Source: an uncultured Bacteroidales bacterium
GTDB taxonomy: Bacteria > Bacteroidota > Bacteroidia > Bacteroidales > UBA932
Direction of reading: 5' to 3'
DNA: 64,000 nucleotides
Assembly (NCBI GenBank): GCA_944325445.1
Contig: CALVAG010000006.1
Location: forward strand, 62,001 to 126,000
The notes beneath the pieces are model-generated. The model did no database searches. It saw only the letters and a list, made by a program, of their open reading frames with translations, and was not told the origin of the DNA. The position numbers were made by a program, and so were the translations under genes. Shown piece after piece: positions 27,310 through 36,491 of the stretch; within the stretch, counting starts at the first letter, position 1; every line of letters starts with the position of its first letter.

Positions 27310-28458
27310 ATGAACAGACTGCACATTGTCATATTTATGGCGGCAGCACTTGCCGCAATTGCCTGCACTTCAAGGGACGGCGCATACGATAACGGGAACG
27401 GGCTCATAATGGTTGCGGGCACATACACAGACAGCCTCAGCAGGGATATCCGTCGCGGCATATATACTTTCCGCTTCGACCAGCATAGCGGCAAGAGCAT
27501 GCCTCTCGATACCTTTGCGATGGATAATCCTTCATTTCTGACACTTTCCGAAGATGGAAACACCGTATATGCCGTAAGCGAAATGCCGGAAGAGAATGCG
27601 GCGATATATGCGCTGAAACTGGACAGAAGCAACGGAAGGCTGCAGCTGCTCAACGCGCAGCGGACCGGGAGCGCCAATCCCTGTCATGTCAGTGTAAAGA
27701 GGAAGATGGCACTCGTTTCCAACTATACAGGAGGTACGCTTTCTCTCTTTCCCCTTAATGACGACGGTTCGCCCGCACCTGTTACGGCAAATTACAAAGG
27801 CGGAACCGGCGGGCCGGATACGATAAGGCAACCGGTTCCGCATATACATTGTTCTCAACCGTCACCGGACGGAAAATATGTTTTTGCATCCGATTTCAGC
27901 GCTGACAGGCTGTTGCGCCTGCCCATAACACCGGACGGAAAGGGATTGATGCCGGCCGATACAGCCTTTGCCGTCGAACCGGATTCCGGGCCGAGACACT
28001 TCGTATTCAGTCCGGACGGAAAACATCTCTACCTTTTGGGAGAACTTTCCGGAAAAGTTACGGTTTTCAGATACGGCAACGGCATCCTGAGCCATCAGCA
28101 GACCGTACTGGCAGACAGTGCCAAAGGACGGGGCAGTGCAGACATCCATCTCAGCCCCGACGGCCGCTTCCTATACACAAGCAACCGCATAAAGGAGGAG
28201 GGCATCGCCATCTTTTCAGTAGACGAAAATGGAAAACTTACCCGTATCGGATACAGACATACAGCGGCGCATCCCCGGAATTTCTGCATAACTCCGAACG
28301 GCAAATACCTGTTGGTTGCATGCAGATACGGAAATGTAATCCAGATATTCAAAAGGGATGAAAAGTGCGGTCTGCCGGAAGAGTGCATAGGGGAGATAAA
28401 ACTGGAAAGACCCGTATGCATCAGGTTCGTACATCAGACTACTTCTTCACGAGTCTGA
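27310..28458 (+). CDS. Lactonase-family beta-propeller lipoprotein (Pgl-like)
   Basis: 382 residues from ATG 27310. A lipoprotein signal with lipobox AIAC precedes a seven-bladed propeller of the 6-phosphogluconolactonase (YbhE/Pgl) family. Typical segments are GTYTDSLSRDIRRGIYTF, NPCHVSVKRKMALVSNYTGG, PHIHCSQPSPDGKYVFASD and GPRHFVFSPDGKHLYLLGE. An export signal argues against a role in the cytosolic pentose phosphate route; a periplasmic lactonase is more plausible. The end overlaps the convergent cyclotransferase gene by 20 bases. Confidence 0.82.
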   Translation: MNRLHIVIFMAAALAAIACTSRDGAYDNGNGLIMVAGTYTDSLSRDIRRGIYTFRFDQHSGKSMPLDTFAMDNPSFLTLSEDGNTVYAVSEMPEENAAIYALKLDRSNGRLQLLNAQRTGSANPCHVSVKRKMALVSNYTGGTLSLFPLNDDGSPAPVTANYKGGTGGPDTIRQPVPHIHCSQPSPDGKYVFASDFSADRLLRLPITPDGKGLMPADTAFAVEPDSGPRHFVFSPDGKHLYLLGELSGKVTVFRYGNGILSHQQTVLADSAKGRGSADIHLSPDGRFLYTSNRIKEEGIAIFSVDENGKLTRIGYRHTAAHPRNFCITPNGKYLLVACRYGNVIQIFKRDEKCGLPEECIGEIKLERPVCIRFVHQTTSSRV

Positions 28459-29215
28459 CCTTAAAGAGTTTCGGCCAGTACTTGCCTGTAAGGTAAATCG
28501 AGCCCTCTTCGGGATTGTATGCTATCCCGTTCAGCACATCTGTCGTAGCCGTGCGCAAAGAACGGGAAAGAAGATTCCTGCAATCCACGACAGCCGTAAC
28601 CTTGCCGTTTTCAGGGTTTATTATCACAATCTCGTCGCTGCCGTATACATTGGCCCAAATCTTTCCATTTATGAATTCAAGTTCATTGAGAAAGCGCACC
28701 TTACGTCCGTCGAGAGTCACATCCAGTTTTTCACGGACCATGAAGGTCATGGGGTCCAGTCTGTAGAGAGTGGAGCTTCCATCGCTCATTATCAAATCGG
28801 TACCGTCGGAGGTAAGCCCCCACCCTTCCGTAAAGTTATAAAGTTCTCCAAGGTACTTCCAGCTGTCGGCATCATATACGAAACACTTGTGTTCCTGCCA
28901 TGTAAGAATATAGAGCCTGCCGTCCATTACGACGGAACCCTCCACGAAATAGTTGGAATCGAAATCCAGACGGCGCAGCACCCTGCCGTCCGATATTCTC
29001 ACCTTTCTGAAACTCGACTGCCCGTACTGTCCGCAACTCTCATAAAGGGTATCCTTATAGAAAAAAAGTCCTTGGGTATATGCTCCGCGGTCGTGGCTGT
29101 ATGCCGCCTCGACCTGAAGTTTATACTGCGTCACATTCTGGGCACACGAAACAGTGGAAAAGGCCAGCGTAAAAAGCAGCGATACATATAACCGATTCAG
29201 GATATGAGCCGCCAT
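28439..29215 (-). CDS. Exported glutaminyl-peptide cyclotransferase
   Basis: 258 residues with a signal peptide (cleavage near FSTVSCAQN, possibly a weak lipobox) and a five-bladed-propeller glutamine cyclotransferase domain. Diagnostic segments are RGAYTQGLFFYKDTLYESCGQYG, LYNFTEGWGLTSDGTDLIMSDGSSTLYRLDP and LNELEFINGKIWANVYGSDEI. It should form N-terminal pyroglutamate on periplasmic or surface proteins. It starts 5 nt after the pyrG stop and is likely cotranscribed with pyrG. Confidence 0.88.
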   Translation of the reverse strand: MAAHILNRLYVSLLFTLAFSTVSCAQNVTQYKLQVEAAYSHDRGAYTQGLFFYKDTLYESCGQYGQSSFRKVRISDGRVLRRLDFDSNYFVEGSVVMDGRLYILTWQEHKCFVYDADSWKYLGELYNFTEGWGLTSDGTDLIMSDGSSTLYRLDPMTFMVREKLDVTLDGRKVRFLNELEFINGKIWANVYGSDEIVIINPENGKVTAVVDCRNLLSRSLRTATTDVLNGIAYNPEEGSIYLTGKYWPKLFKVRLVKK

Positions 29216-29220
29216 AACAT

Positions 29221-30834
29221 TTATCTGCTTTTACGGTACTCTTTGGCAGCCTTTACGAATGCCACGAAAATAGGATGCGGTTCCTCGACCGTACTCTTGA
29301 GTTCAGGATGGAACTGTACACCTATAAAGAAAGGATGCGACGGCAATTCTATCACCTCGACCAGCCCTGTTTCGGGATTTTTGCCACTGAATTTCAAGCC
29401 GAACCTGCCTAAAACCTCCTTATAGCTGTTGTTGAACTCGTATCTGTGCCTGTGCCTCTCTGAGATATGGATTTTACCGTAAATTTCATGTGCGATGGAG
29501 TTTTTCTCCAGAACACAATCATAGGCTCCCAGCCTCATGGTACCGCCTTTTATTGTAAGCGTCTTCTGCTCCTCCATAAGATCTATGACCGGATCCGGTG
29601 TAACAGGATTCACTTCCGTAGTCATGGCCTCGCTCAAACCTGCGACATTTCTTGCAAACTCTATTACCGCCATCTGCATTCCGAGACAAATACCAAAGAA
29701 GGGGATATTGTGTTCGCGCGCATACCTTACAGCCATGATCTTGCCTGCAATCCCCCTTTCGCCGAAACCAGGGGCGACAAGTATGCCGTCCATATTTTTC
29801 AATTTCTCATCTATATTGCCCTCATCTATATATTCGCTGTGGACGGTATGTACGTTCACCTTGCATTCATTTACCGCCCCTGCATGGACAAAAGATTCAA
29901 GAATCGATTTATACGCATCCTGCAGCTCCACATATTTTCCCACAAGCGCTATATCGACCTCGCTTTTGGGATTGTACATCTTGTTCAGAAACGCTTTCCA
30001 TTTTTTAAGGTCGGGAGAAGGGGCATTCTCCAGCCCGAGTTTATGAAGTACTATATCGTCCAGCTTTTCATGCATCATAGTAAGCGGAACCTGATAGATG
30101 GATTTCGCATCCATCGACTCTATCACGGCATTCGGCTTGACATTGCAGAAAAGCGCGATTTTTCTTCTGACATCTATCGGAAGAGGATGCTCGGTCCTGC
30201 ATACTATAATATCGGGATTGACTCCGTTCTGCTGAAGCATTCTTACAGAGTGCTGGGTAGGTTTTGTCTTTAGCTCCTTGGCCGCACTCAAAAAAGGGAC
30301 GAGAGTAAGATGTATCAATATGCAATCTTCATCCGGAAGTTCCCACTGCAATTGACGGACAGCCTCTATAAAGGGAGTAGACTCAATATCTCCGACTGTA
30401 CCTCCCAACTCGGTAATAATAATATCGTATTTTCCCGATTTTCCCAAAAGGAGCATCCTGCGCTTTATTTCATCCGTAATATGAGGGATGATCTGTACTG
30501 TCTTGCCCAAAAAGGCTCCTTCCCGCTCCTTGTCTATTACCGTCTTATAGATCTTTCCTGTCGTAACATTATTGGCTTTGGAAGTATGGACATTAAGGAA
30601 ACGCTCATAATGGCCTAAATCGAGATCCGTTTCCGCACCGTCCTCCGTAACATAACACTCCCCGTGCTCATATGGATTGAGAGTACCCGGATCTATGTTT
30701 ATATAAGGGTCGAACTTCTGAATCGTCACTCTGAATTTTCTCGCCTGAAGCAGTTTGGCCAAGGAAGCAGCAATAATTCCTTTACCAAGGGATGAGGTAA
30801 CTCCTCCCGAAACAAAAATATACTTTGTTGCCAT
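29221..30834 (-). CDS. pyrG: CTP synthase
   Basis: 537 residues. The N-terminal synthetase domain (FVSGGVTSSLGKGIIAASLAKLL; DPYINIDPGTLNPYEHGE) aminates UTP. The C-terminal class I glutaminase domain supplies ammonia, with catalytic Cys in FFGICLGMQ and His/Glu in GVQFHPELKS. It catalyses the last step of de novo CTP synthesis. Its own TATCTTTG box lies at 30865-30872. Confidence 0.97.
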   Translation of the reverse strand: MATKYIFVSGGVTSSLGKGIIAASLAKLLQARKFRVTIQKFDPYINIDPGTLNPYEHGECYVTEDGAETDLDLGHYERFLNVHTSKANNVTTGKIYKTVIDKEREGAFLGKTVQIIPHITDEIKRRMLLLGKSGKYDIIITELGGTVGDIESTPFIEAVRQLQWELPDEDCILIHLTLVPFLSAAKELKTKPTQHSVRMLQQNGVNPDIIVCRTEHPLPIDVRRKIALFCNVKPNAVIESMDAKSIYQVPLTMMHEKLDDIVLHKLGLENAPSPDLKKWKAFLNKMYNPKSEVDIALVGKYVELQDAYKSILESFVHAGAVNECKVNVHTVHSEYIDEGNIDEKLKNMDGILVAPGFGERGIAGKIMAVRYAREHNIPFFGICLGMQMAVIEFARNVAGLSEAMTTEVNPVTPDPVIDLMEEQKTLTIKGGTMRLGAYDCVLEKNSIAHEIYGKIHISERHRHRYEFNNSYKEVLGRFGLKFSGKNPETGLVEVIELPSHPFFIGVQFHPELKSTVEEPHPIFVAFVKAAKEYRKSR

Positions 30835-30864
30835 AATGTTATTGGGATTCTATTTAACGGGATA

Positions 30865-30872
30865 CAAAGATA
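30865..30872 (-). promoter_or_regulatory. -7 promoter box for pyrG
   Basis: Minus-strand TATCTTTG, 31 bases before the pyrG start and just after the stop of the preceding small gene. Confidence 0.6.
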
Positions 30873-30880
30873 GAAAATAT

Positions 30881-31237
30881 TTAGGAATTTTTCTCCGTCC
30901 GCAGCGTGTACCTGACTCCGCATGAAGATATATATCCTAAAATCTCATCGAACTTGTCCCTGACATAAGCCGGAAGGGCAAGGTTTGTCTCCTCGCCGAA
31001 CTTACTGTATATCAAATCGGGCAACCCCGTAAGTCTTGCATTCTGCCTTCTGGCCATACGGTAGGCCTCATCCATAGATACGACCGCATATTTCTTGCAG
31101 GAGTTGCGGGGATTGTCGTAATCTGTACGTTCCAGAACCACAATAAAGTTTTTATCATCGTCGAAGCCTGCTGAAATGCCATACCATACGGAATAATCGT
31201 CATGAGACTCGATTATGTTCTTTTCAAGTGCCAACAT
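30881..31237 (-). CDS. Hypothetical cytoplasmic protein, 118 aa
   Basis: I do not recognise this family. The 118-residue product is soluble and mixed alpha/beta, with no signal peptide. A charged N-terminal half is followed by a helix rich in Arg (AYRMARRQNARLTGLPDLIYS). It has its own TAACTTTG box at 31261-31268 and is divergent from the acyl-ACP thioesterase gene. Codon use looks like that of its neighbours, so it is probably a real, conserved but uncharacterised gene. Confidence 0.7.
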   Translation of the reverse strand: MLALEKNIIESHDDYSVWYGISAGFDDDKNFIVVLERTDYDNPRNSCKKYAVVSMDEAYRMARRQNARLTGLPDLIYSKFGEETNLALPAYVRDKFDEILGYISSCGVRYTLRTEKNS

Positions 31238-31260
31238 ATTCAGATATTTTATCGGTAATA

Positions 31261-31268
31261 CAAAGTTA
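31261..31268 (-). promoter_or_regulatory. -7 promoter box for the 118-aa gene
   Basis: Minus-strand TAACTTTG, a full TAnnTTTG match 23 bases before the start codon. Confidence 0.55.
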
Positions 31269-31291
31269 TGTAAAATTGGGATGAAAAGTAT

Positions 31292-31299
31292 TACATTTG
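31292..31299 (+). promoter_or_regulatory. -7 promoter box for the acyl-ACP thioesterase
   Basis: TACATTTG lies seven bases before ATG 31307, predicting a very short or absent leader. Confidence 0.55.
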
Positions 31300-31306
31300 C
31301 GCCATT

Positions 31307-32074
31307 ATGGAGCTAAGTAAAAACAGTTACACAAAAGATATAATTGTAGAGTGGCACAACTGCGACATACGCGGAGAGCTCAGGCCGGCCGCTTTCATGA
31401 ATCACACGCAGGAGATTGCAGGACTGCATGCCAATATTCTGGGATTCGGATACAATGACCTGATAAAGCAGAATCAGGTATGGGTTCTGAGCAGAATAAG
31501 GGTAAAATATTTAAAATATCCCAAATGGTGCGACGAGCTTGTATTGGAGACCTGGCACAAGGGAATGCTTTCTCTTTTCGGCCTCAGGGATTTCGTACTT
31601 CACGACTCTGCCGGCGAAAGGGCCGTCGTAGCCACCAGCTCATGGCTTATAATGAATTCGAATACACGTAAGATAGACCGGAGTTCGGTATTCGGTTCCG
31701 ACACCTATATAATGAGCAGGAACAATGACAGCCATGCTATCGTGGAGCCGTGCGGCAGGATAAGGAGAGAGCATGATATGGAGTATGTAAGAACTCACAC
31801 GGTACTCTATTCAGACGTGGATTTCATAGGTCATACAAACAATGCGAAATATATAGAGTGGATAACCGACAGTCTGGATTTCGGATTCATAAAGGAGAAC
31901 AGGATCACGGAATTTCAGATAAACTTCAATGCAGAGACAAAAATCGGGGAAAAGATAGATATATATAAAAAGAGTGTAACCGGCACAACCGGCTGCACTC
32001 TCTATTTCGAAGGCCGCAGGGGCGATGAGGCAGTGTTTGAAAGCAAATTCGACTTTATGCCTTGTTTACCATAA
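31307..32074 (+). CDS. Acyl-ACP thioesterase (FatA/FatB-like)
   Basis: 255 residues forming two hotdog halves: an N-terminal one with CDIRGELRPAAFMNHTQEIAGLHA and a C-terminal one with DVDFIGHTNNAKYIEWITDSL. The H-T-N-N segment matches the catalytic Asn/His region of plant-type acyl-ACP thioesterases. It should release free fatty acids from acyl carrier protein. The 3' end overlaps the convergent UPF0597 gene by 20 bases. Confidence 0.88.
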   Translation: MELSKNSYTKDIIVEWHNCDIRGELRPAAFMNHTQEIAGLHANILGFGYNDLIKQNQVWVLSRIRVKYLKYPKWCDELVLETWHKGMLSLFGLRDFVLHDSAGERAVVATSSWLIMNSNTRKIDRSSVFGSDTYIMSRNNDSHAIVEPCGRIRREHDMEYVRTHTVLYSDVDFIGHTNNAKYIEWITDSLDFGFIKENRITEFQINFNAETKIGEKIDIYKKSVTGTTGCTLYFEGRRGDEAVFESKFDFMPCLP

Positions 32075-33371
32075 TATCGAGTATCATCCTGTCTGCACCC
32101 GACATTCCCTTGCTTCCTATCAATCCCAGATTCTCGATTGTCTTTTCAATGGAAGTGTCGATTATTCCATCATGGGAGTCCACACAGATCTCTTTCATTG
32201 CAAGCAGAGCGGACTGGATGGCAGACGAGACCCCGGATGCCACCTTCAAGGCGCATCCCTCTTTGGCCCCGTCGCAAACCATACCGGTGATATTCCCCAC
32301 CATGTTTTTAATGGCGTTACAGATCTCCCTGTAACCTCCTCCCCTGAGATATACTATTCCGCAAGATGAACCGGTAGAAGCAATCACGCATCCGCAAAGA
32401 GCGGAAAGCTTTCCCAGATACCCCTTTATGTGTATTGCCACCAGATGGCTCAATATAAGGGCTCTCGCCAACTTTTCATTATCGACATTCTGCTTTTCCG
32501 CGAACGCTATTACAGGCAATGTTGCGGTAATCCCCTGATTCCCGCTGCCGGAATTGCTCATTGCCGGCAAGACGCATCCGTCCATACGGGCATCCGAAGC
32601 TGCAGCGGTAACCGCCATGGCATAGGTAAGGAGAGAGTCCCCCAAAAGATTCCCCTTCATATTTTCCATTATGGTACGTCCTACATTGAGACCATAGTTA
32701 CCTCTCAGCCCCTCTGCAGCAAGGGCCTTATTCAAAGTAACAGACTCCAGGATAAACTCTATCTCTCCCAACGGAGCATTTTCTGCAAAATCCACAATCT
32801 CTTTGACAGAGAGATTATATTCTCTTGTACTTTTATCGCCGGCATGGAGGCTTTCGGGAGAATTCCCGTCGTTCGCACTCTTCTGCATCAGCTCCTCTCC
32901 ATCCAACTTTACGGAAGATATGTTGTCATGGCTATCCTCTATTACGGTTGCGGCGCTGTGGCCGTCTGAAACAACCGTCGCCTTTATATATAGTTTTTTG
33001 GGCGTCTGGGCAAGCAAAATGGAGATTCTGTTCCGGTTGTCGAGATCTTTGGCCTCATCTATGGAATTCGAGCCCAGATCCTTCAACACTTCAAGGCCGT
33101 AAACGGATTTTCCACATGTAGCCCCAAGAGCGGCCGCAATACGGAGCCCTACCATCCCTGTGCCTGGAATTCCCACTCCCATGCCGTTCTTGAGGATATT
33201 GGCGCTTACCTCAACCTTTATACTCTCTATCTCCTTATATCCTGCGTTCTTCAAAGCTTCGCAGGAACGGGCGACAGCAAGTGAGACGGCAGCCGGTTCC
33301 GTACAGCCCAATGCAGGCTTTACCTCTTTTTTTACAAGTTCTATTATTTCTGCTATTCTCTGCTCGGTCAT
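32055..33371 (-). CDS. UPF0597/YhaM-family protein (cysteine desulfidase/serine dehydratase-alpha-like)
   Basis: 438 residues. Typical features are the N-terminal VKPALGCTEPAAVSLAVARS, a MSNSGSGNQGITATLPV glycine-rich motif and SALCGCVIASTGSSCGIVYLRGGG. The conserved Cys residues are those used to hold a 4Fe-4S cluster in L-serine dehydratase alpha and cysteine desulfidase relatives. The likely activity is breakdown of L-cysteine to pyruvate, ammonia and sulfide, or of a related amino acid. It follows the amidase gene by 18 nt. Confidence 0.85.
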   Translation of the reverse strand: MTEQRIAEIIELVKKEVKPALGCTEPAAVSLAVARSCEALKNAGYKEIESIKVEVSANILKNGMGVGIPGTGMVGLRIAAALGATCGKSVYGLEVLKDLGSNSIDEAKDLDNRNRISILLAQTPKKLYIKATVVSDGHSAATVIEDSHDNISSVKLDGEELMQKSANDGNSPESLHAGDKSTREYNLSVKEIVDFAENAPLGEIEFILESVTLNKALAAEGLRGNYGLNVGRTIMENMKGNLLGDSLLTYAMAVTAAASDARMDGCVLPAMSNSGSGNQGITATLPVIAFAEKQNVDNEKLARALILSHLVAIHIKGYLGKLSALCGCVIASTGSSCGIVYLRGGGYREICNAIKNMVGNITGMVCDGAKEGCALKVASGVSSAIQSALLAMKEICVDSHDGIIDTSIEKTIENLGLIGSKGMSGADRMILDIMVNKA

Positions 33372-33389
33372 AATCGTCTTGCGGGTTTG

Positions 33390-36300
33390 TTATTCCTGTT
33401 CAAAGAAGCCTGTCACCTGGGCCATAAACTCTTCGATCTGCTCCTGGGAAGAGAACGTCTCTACCGGAACTCCCAATACAACCACCTTATAATCGCCTTT
33501 ATAGGCAACACCTGCCGATATCGTATTTCTGTATCTGAATATTGTATAGGCATCCTTATCCGCGGGGACCATTGCATCCGGAGCCTCCACCACATAGATT
33601 TTATCGTTGAGCGTATTGTTGAAGGTAAATTCCCCGTTGAATCCGTATGGGTTGGCAACACTTCTGACAATATTGTCTTTAGACGCATAATGTGTCATCC
33701 ACCTGTATTTCAAAACATCCGTGGCAAAAGCCTTGCCCTCGTCCGTAACATCGTAGCTATCCCACAGGTCGGATGCCACAAACGCGCCGGAAATCAGCAT
33801 ATTGCCTCCGTCATTTGCATATCCTGCAATCTTCTCTCTCAACAAGACCGGGAATACCTCATATTTTACAGGTCCTGCCCCGCGCCCTACCTTCGTCTGC
33901 GCCTGTTTACCCATGATAAAATCCACCATATCATAATCGTTCAGCGAAACCGTACCGTTCATTACCGCACCTGTAGAAGATGAGACGAACGAATAGCCCA
34001 ATTCAAGAAACGCTTTCCCGTGCACATACGGATAATCGAATGTATTTCCGGCTATTACCTTATCCTCGTAATCTGCATTTGAGGCGCCGAATCCGGCAGC
34101 GTCGTCATCTCTCCACGGAATTGTCCTTCTGAACTCGTATTGGCTGCCTATATAGGAGATATCCTTGATATACGGCACACCGTGGTCGAGAACATCATTG
34201 AATCCGCCATAAAGCGAATCTGCAGACTGGTAGGAGGCCGGAGCCGAAACCCTCTCGAATCCGTTCACCACCAGCACCGTCTTGCCTTTTGCAAATGCGC
34301 CGTCAGCTACAGCTACAGAGAGAATCTGCGAAGGGAAACTTGCACCGCCCTCATTTATGGCAACAACCTTGAACGAATATATCTTATTGCCCTCTATCGG
34401 AATCCGCGCATTCGGAGAGTCTACGACAATACCGTTATCGAAACCGCCCTCGCCTCTCCTCGTATAGACGACATACCGTTTTGCAACAGCGGTCGGTTCA
34501 AGGGTGTCCGCCGTAGCGGACCATGAAAGCAGAGCATAATTCCTGCCCTTTTCATTAATTATTGTCGCAGCAAAATCCTTGACCGGAAGCGGCTGTACGA
34601 CGTATGGCGTATTATACTTCTGCGAAAGGAATCTGAGCATGCCCTTATATATCGCACGGCTTGCAGCAAATCTGAACGAAGGGTCCAGCCCGTATTTCAT
34701 GTCGGCGAAATTCTGGTGCGAAAGGAATTCAAGCAGCATCGCAGGTACGTTTGGCGAGCGTGATTCCGCATACGACCTGTCCCACAACCCCCTGCGGCTC
34801 CATTTTGGCTCATATGCGCATCTGAGGTCATTGACAAGCTGGGTCTGCACAAGGTCTGCAAGCTCCCTGCCCTGCATGCGGCTCTCCCCGTTCGGATATT
34901 TGTCTGAATCGTTAGATATCTTTGTATAAATGCTTAGCGTTCCGACTATGGAATCTGTAAGGAATGTTCCCGCATCGGTATGGAAGGCAAATGAGAGGTC
35001 GATGGGAATATTCAACCCTTTCGCCTGGGGATATTTCTCTGAACCTGCAGCAAGTGCATTCACCCAAAGTCCGCGTGAAACATAATCGTCGGTATAATCG
35101 TTCACATTATGTGTATATGAGTAGACGGAATCCGCAAAACCGGCCCACTGCAACCAATAGCGGGCTCCTTCTGTAAACCTGGGATATCCGCTAACCTGTG
35201 GAGGGATTGCATACGGAATGGTATCTGCAGAGGGGTTACGCGCGATATTGCCCATGCCGCCGCCGAATTTTACCGCATCGGCTGTCAGCATTGCAGGATT
35301 TTTGGAATTTTTCGCCCTTCTGTTATAATTCGTCAGGTAAACGCCCTGGTCCGTTGCGCCTTCATCGAATTTGAAAGTTCCGAGGTATATCCATGTACCG
35401 CCTCCCATCTGCTGGTTTACCTTATATTCGCTCTCGCCGCCCTTGTATCTGACAGTATAATATGCCGCATCAGTACTGTTGGGCAATGTCTTGTATGAAA
35501 CATACACGGCATATTCTCCCTCCCCGGGTATCTGCGGCAACCAGCTCGCAACACTCTCCGCAACGCCCTTCTTCACATCTGCCTGAGAAATGGATTCAAC
35601 GACCCTGTAGCTGCCCATTCTGAACGGATTTTCACCGAACTCATAGCAAGGCTTGGGATTGGCAAATCCGGCAGAATCCCCGTTTCTCCAGATATTGGCG
35701 CCAGTGCTCTCGCCATATCCGCTTCCCTGGATATCATTGTCTACTATGACCTCATAGGTCTGCGCATCCCTTTCACGGGGAAGAAATACATTTGCCCCGG
35801 CATTCTCCAACATGGGGACAAGGAAAGGAAGCACATAACTCTGCGTATACAAATCTTCTACAGTCTGGAATATGCGCGCACGCTGCCATTCCCATCTCTG
35901 AAGGCCCTGATCATAGTAGAAACCATGGCTTTGCCATACTGCGATATGCCTGTTCTGCAATCCTTCGGTTATATCGTACGGACGCGATACATTCTCTATC
36001 ATTGCGCTTCCGCCCTCCTTTTTGGCTCTCTTTGCATTTTTTCCTTTCAGTTGCGGATCGGAAGAATAAAATCTGCTTTTCAAATCATCCAGCAAGGTCC
36101 CGTTTACATATATGGCAATCTTCTCATTCGGGAAATAGTTCCCGGCTATGGCATACACATCTGCGACCGTACTGTCCCTGAATGGGTAATCGCCCATCAG
36201 ATTATTGAAATGGATTTTTACCGAATCCCCGGAAAAATCCATCGAAAGCACCTTTACATCCACGTCTATCGCAGCGAGAGGCTCCAGATATGCATCGACC

Positions 36301-36419
36301 TCATTGCCGATTTTCAGCATTATGCTGTCTACGGGAGCGGAGTCTCCGCTCTGCGCGAATGACAGGGACGATACCGATAGGAGCAGCCCCGTCATAAAAA
36401 TTTTAATATTCCTTATCAT
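33390..36419 (-). CDS. Secreted amidase-like protein with inserted golvesin-type domain
   Basis: 1009 residues from ATG 36419; a longer TTG start at 36446 lies inside a TACTTTTG box. A signal peptide (1-22) is followed by an amidase_3-like half (IAVWQSHGFYYDQGLQRWEW ... LVPMLENAGANVFLPRERD). A golvesin-like beta domain (about 260-380, YAVYVSYKTLPNSTDAAYYTV) comes next. The second amidase half holds FAFHTDAGTF and PAMLLEFLSHQNFADM, and an FN3-like and a C-terminal region follow. Homologues are often labelled xanthan lyase. Cell-wall amide hydrolysis is inferred from the His/Glu motifs and is not certain. Confidence 0.72.
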   Translation of the reverse strand: MIRNIKIFMTGLLLSVSSLSFAQSGDSAPVDSIMLKIGNEVDAYLEPLAAIDVDVKVLSMDFSGDSVKIHFNNLMGDYPFRDSTVADVYAIAGNYFPNEKIAIYVNGTLLDDLKSRFYSSDPQLKGKNAKRAKKEGGSAMIENVSRPYDITEGLQNRHIAVWQSHGFYYDQGLQRWEWQRARIFQTVEDLYTQSYVLPFLVPMLENAGANVFLPRERDAQTYEVIVDNDIQGSGYGESTGANIWRNGDSAGFANPKPCYEFGENPFRMGSYRVVESISQADVKKGVAESVASWLPQIPGEGEYAVYVSYKTLPNSTDAAYYTVRYKGGESEYKVNQQMGGGTWIYLGTFKFDEGATDQGVYLTNYNRRAKNSKNPAMLTADAVKFGGGMGNIARNPSADTIPYAIPPQVSGYPRFTEGARYWLQWAGFADSVYSYTHNVNDYTDDYVSRGLWVNALAAGSEKYPQAKGLNIPIDLSFAFHTDAGTFLTDSIVGTLSIYTKISNDSDKYPNGESRMQGRELADLVQTQLVNDLRCAYEPKWSRRGLWDRSYAESRSPNVPAMLLEFLSHQNFADMKYGLDPSFRFAASRAIYKGMLRFLSQKYNTPYVVQPLPVKDFAATIINEKGRNYALLSWSATADTLEPTAVAKRYVVYTRRGEGGFDNGIVVDSPNARIPIEGNKIYSFKVVAINEGGASFPSQILSVAVADGAFAKGKTVLVVNGFERVSAPASYQSADSLYGGFNDVLDHGVPYIKDISYIGSQYEFRRTIPWRDDDAAGFGASNADYEDKVIAGNTFDYPYVHGKAFLELGYSFVSSSTGAVMNGTVSLNDYDMVDFIMGKQAQTKVGRGAGPVKYEVFPVLLREKIAGYANDGGNMLISGAFVASDLWDSYDVTDEGKAFATDVLKYRWMTHYASKDNIVRSVANPYGFNGEFTFNNTLNDKIYVVEAPDAMVPADKDAYTIFRYRNTISAGVAYKGDYKVVVLGVPVETFSSQEQIEEFMAQVTGFFEQE

Positions 36420-36443
36420 AGAGTAAACCCGTTTAAATTTTGA

Positions 36444-36451
36444 CAAAAGTA
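36444..36451 (-). promoter_or_regulatory. -7 promoter box for the amidase-like gene
   Basis: Minus-strand TACTTTTG, which covers the codon of the longer alternative start and so supports ATG 36419. Confidence 0.55.
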
Positions 36452-36462
36452 CGAAAAAAAGC

Positions 36463-36470
36463 TATTTTTG
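36463..36470 (+). promoter_or_regulatory. Promoter for the D-cysteine desulfhydrase gene
   Basis: TATTTTTG is preceded, 20 bases upstream, by TTTG (36439-36442). This gives both the -33 and -7 elements of a Bacteroidota housekeeping promoter, one of the best matches in the window. Confidence 0.65.
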
Positions 36471-36491
36471 TAGTCTCAAAACTCAAATAAA

